Program-made: the position numbers and the translations under genes
In this document: positions 56,609 to 57,999 of the stretch, piece after piece
Numbering within the stretch: the stretch's first letter is position 1
Layout of the letters: every line of letters begins with the position of its first letter
The notes under the pieces: generated by a model
Databases searched by the model: none
Seen by the model: the letters and a program-made list of their open reading frames with translations, nothing else
Told to the model about the DNA's origin: nothing
IMG/VR virus record: IMGVR_UViG_3300047322_000965
Location: 1 to 57,999 of that record
Length of the DNA: 57,999 nucleotides
Source of the DNA: a virus
Direction: 5' to 3' (one strand)

Positions 56609-57999
56609 TTACAGGGTGATTGGAATTAACGAAATACTACCACTTACCCAGTTGCCGGCTGATGTTACAATCCTAAGCGCGGTCAACGCGCCCCCAAGTA
56701 TTGCGGTTCCGCCAGCTCTTGTATGATAATTGTGCCTAGTCCCCCCATACGAAACCCGGCCACCATGAGAACCGATAATTGTATAATGACTATTATCCCC
56801 AGCAGAGCTTATCAAAAACTCTCCCGAAACACCATGCGACGCATTGCCTAAAGAATTCGGGAACAAATTAATTGAACTATCGCTATCGCTGCCTCCAACT
56901 GTATTATTACTAACCGTATCGGCGGCGTGCCAATTCCAGCCATAGTTTGAGGTCGCCCAAGTTGGAGTTCCACCAATTCCGAACTGAAGTGTCGCCGTCG
57001 CGCCATCAGTAGCAGGAAGCAAATTTACCACAATCAACTTATACGCAACAAACGCGGCAATTCCGGTTATTTGAATTGTTCCACTAGTATTGGCCGCCGA
57101 AACAGTTGTGGCCGTTCCATAAGCCCCGCTACTCCCAGCCGGTACAGCCCAAGTTCCATCAGCCTTAAGAACTTTTCCCGCCGCCGCATCCCCCGATGCC
57201 GGAGCTGGCACTAATCCTTTCGTTCCACCGCTACCACTATCCCCAACCATAACTGGACCAACAACCGAATTAAACGTAAACCCGGTTGTTCCCATTACAA
57301 TTGGACTTGCGCTTGCCACTACGTCAAAAATTCGATCCCCATTTACCGTCCCACCCGGACCAACCGGAACAATATCTGCCTGGTTTATATTACCTGCACT
57401 ATTAAAATCGCTCGTCCGGGTCAAAATATACGGGTGCGACCCATCCCCAAGCTGCGTCAACACAAACACACCATTGTTCGCCGGCGCGGCTTCGTACCCA
57501 ATCAAATACCTATACCCAACAACCGGTGCAATCCCATCAACCGTTGGAAATGCTCCGTTGCTGTTTCCCGTAAGAGTTGCTCCAACCCCACCCGTTCCAT
57601 TGTTATAGGTATTTGCCGGCAGCGCCGCAGTTGTAGCAACCGTTACCGGAGGATGCCAACCAATCGATGCAGGTGGAGTTCTAAAAGTTCCATCCCCACT
57701 AACAAACTTGGTTATATCCCCACCCCCAAGAGCATTAAACAGTGCCCCAAAGTCGCTTGGAATAATAGCAAAAACCCGACTTGTTCCACTCAAACTAATA
57801 TGCCCAGTGGTTCCAGAATTGTTTATAATAGTGGTTGTTCGTTGAATTGTATCCATAGCGGAATAGGTGCCCAGGAATTCTTCCCAAGCCACCCCATCCC
57901 CACTCACCACACACATAAACGTAGTATCGCCAATACTCATTCCCGCCGAAAAGGCCACATTATCGCTGCTTACAAGTCCTGAAACAGTTATATCGCCTG
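56609..57999 (-). CDS. Phage fibre-like virion protein, C-terminal part (open at right edge)
   Basis: The frame is open to the right edge (first codon complete at 57997, GDITVSGLVSSDNVAF...), so the N-terminus lies outside; at least 462 residues are visible. It contains VTVATTAALPANTYNNGTGG and GVGATLTGNSNGAF, then GVFVLTQLGDGSHPYILTRTSDF, a repeat unit frequent in phage tail fibres (A-T-T-x-x-L ... G-V-G-A-T-L-T ... L-T-R-x-x-D-F). Last residues form a strand-rich tip. Could be the other end of the gene at 1-1962. Confidence 0.8.
   Translation of the reverse strand, partial: GDITVSGLVSSDNVAFSAGMSIGDTTFMCVVSGDGVAWEEFLGTYSAMDTIQRTTTIINNSGTTGHISLSGTSRVFAIIPSDFGALFNALGGGDITKFVSGDGTFRTPPASIGWHPPVTVATTAALPANTYNNGTGGVGATLTGNSNGAFPTVDGIAPVVGYRYLIGYEAAPANNGVFVLTQLGDGSHPYILTRTSDFNSAGNINQADIVPVGPGGTVNGDRIFDVVASASPIVMGTTGFTFNSVVGPVMVGDSGSGGTKGLVPAPASGDAAAGKVLKADGTWAVPAGSSGAYGTATTVSAANTSGTIQITGIAAFVAYKLIVVNLLPATDGATATLQFGIGGTPTWATSNYGWNWHAADTVSNNTVGGSDSDSSINLFPNSLGNASHGVSGEFLISSAGDNSHYTIIGSHGGRVSYGGTRHNYHTRAGGTAILGGALTALRIVTSAGNWVSGSISLIPITL

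Overview
The window is a dense tailed-bacteriophage (Caudoviricetes) genome segment, probably from an environmental phage. The evidence is an HK97-type head set (terminase, portal, fused protease and capsid), collagen-like and fibre-like tail proteins, and a large replication and nucleotide module. Most genes are short, and many overlap their neighbour by ATGA or TAATG. A class II ribonucleotide reductase, ThyX, a Sak4-like ATPase and DUF6362/DUF3987-type proteins fit a phage of an aerobic proteobacterium, but the host is only a guess. I saw no integrase, no clear lysogeny repressor, no endolysin, no tape-measure or tail-tube gene, no tRNA and no CRISPR array.

Layout. From 1 to about 18.3 kb all genes lie on the minus strand and are read leftwards. 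The order of transcription is a 154-aa protein, small accessory genes, a PD-(D/E)XK nuclease and a DUF6362-like protein, small ORFs, a SprT-like metalloprotease, HNH, small terminase, large terminase, protease-capsid fusion, a seven-gene sugar-transferase block, a small connector-like protein, portal, collagen-like fibre, two small structural proteins and a long fibre protein running off the left edge. From 18.3 to 19.8 kb there is a gene-free divergent region holding A/C-rich CTACAA repeats, eight copies of the motif GTCAGAACAATG, an A-tract and a sigma70-like promoter. This is the best candidate for the origin and early control region. From 19.8 to 55.5 kb everything is on the plus strand. 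It starts with many small early genes, then a CobS-like AAA ATPase with an acidic partner, a Cas4/RecB-like nuclease, Sak4-like ATPase, SSB-like protein, a UDG-exonuclease fusion, NADAR protein, dCTP deaminase, the polymerase half of a split PolA, a DUF3987 ATPase, an Acb1-like 2H phosphoesterase, dNMP kinase, ThyX, class II RNR and a prim-pol primase. From 55.6 kb to the right edge the strand switches back to minus with virion-type genes, separated from the primase by a terminator.

How the genes fit together. RNR, dCTP deaminase, a MazG-like pyrophosphohydrolase, ThyX and dNMP kinase form a dNTP and dTMP supply route. Primase, DUF3987 ATPase, split PolA with UDG, Sak4-like ATPase, SSB-like protein and the Cas4-like nuclease make a replication-recombination set. 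The Acb1-like, NADAR and deoxyribosyltransferase-like proteins are candidate anti-defence or nucleotide-signal enzymes.

The most unusual signals are: (1) about 20 same-direction copies of GTCAGAACAATG confined to 19.3-37.7 kb, in all three reading frames or on start codons; (2) a DNA polymerase split inside its 3'-5' exonuclease domain by seven other genes; (3) a recurring C-terminal LDLDL tail on unrelated proteins; and (4) a glycosyltransferase block inside the head operon. All functional calls come from reading the sequence and knowledge of the families; no database search was run.
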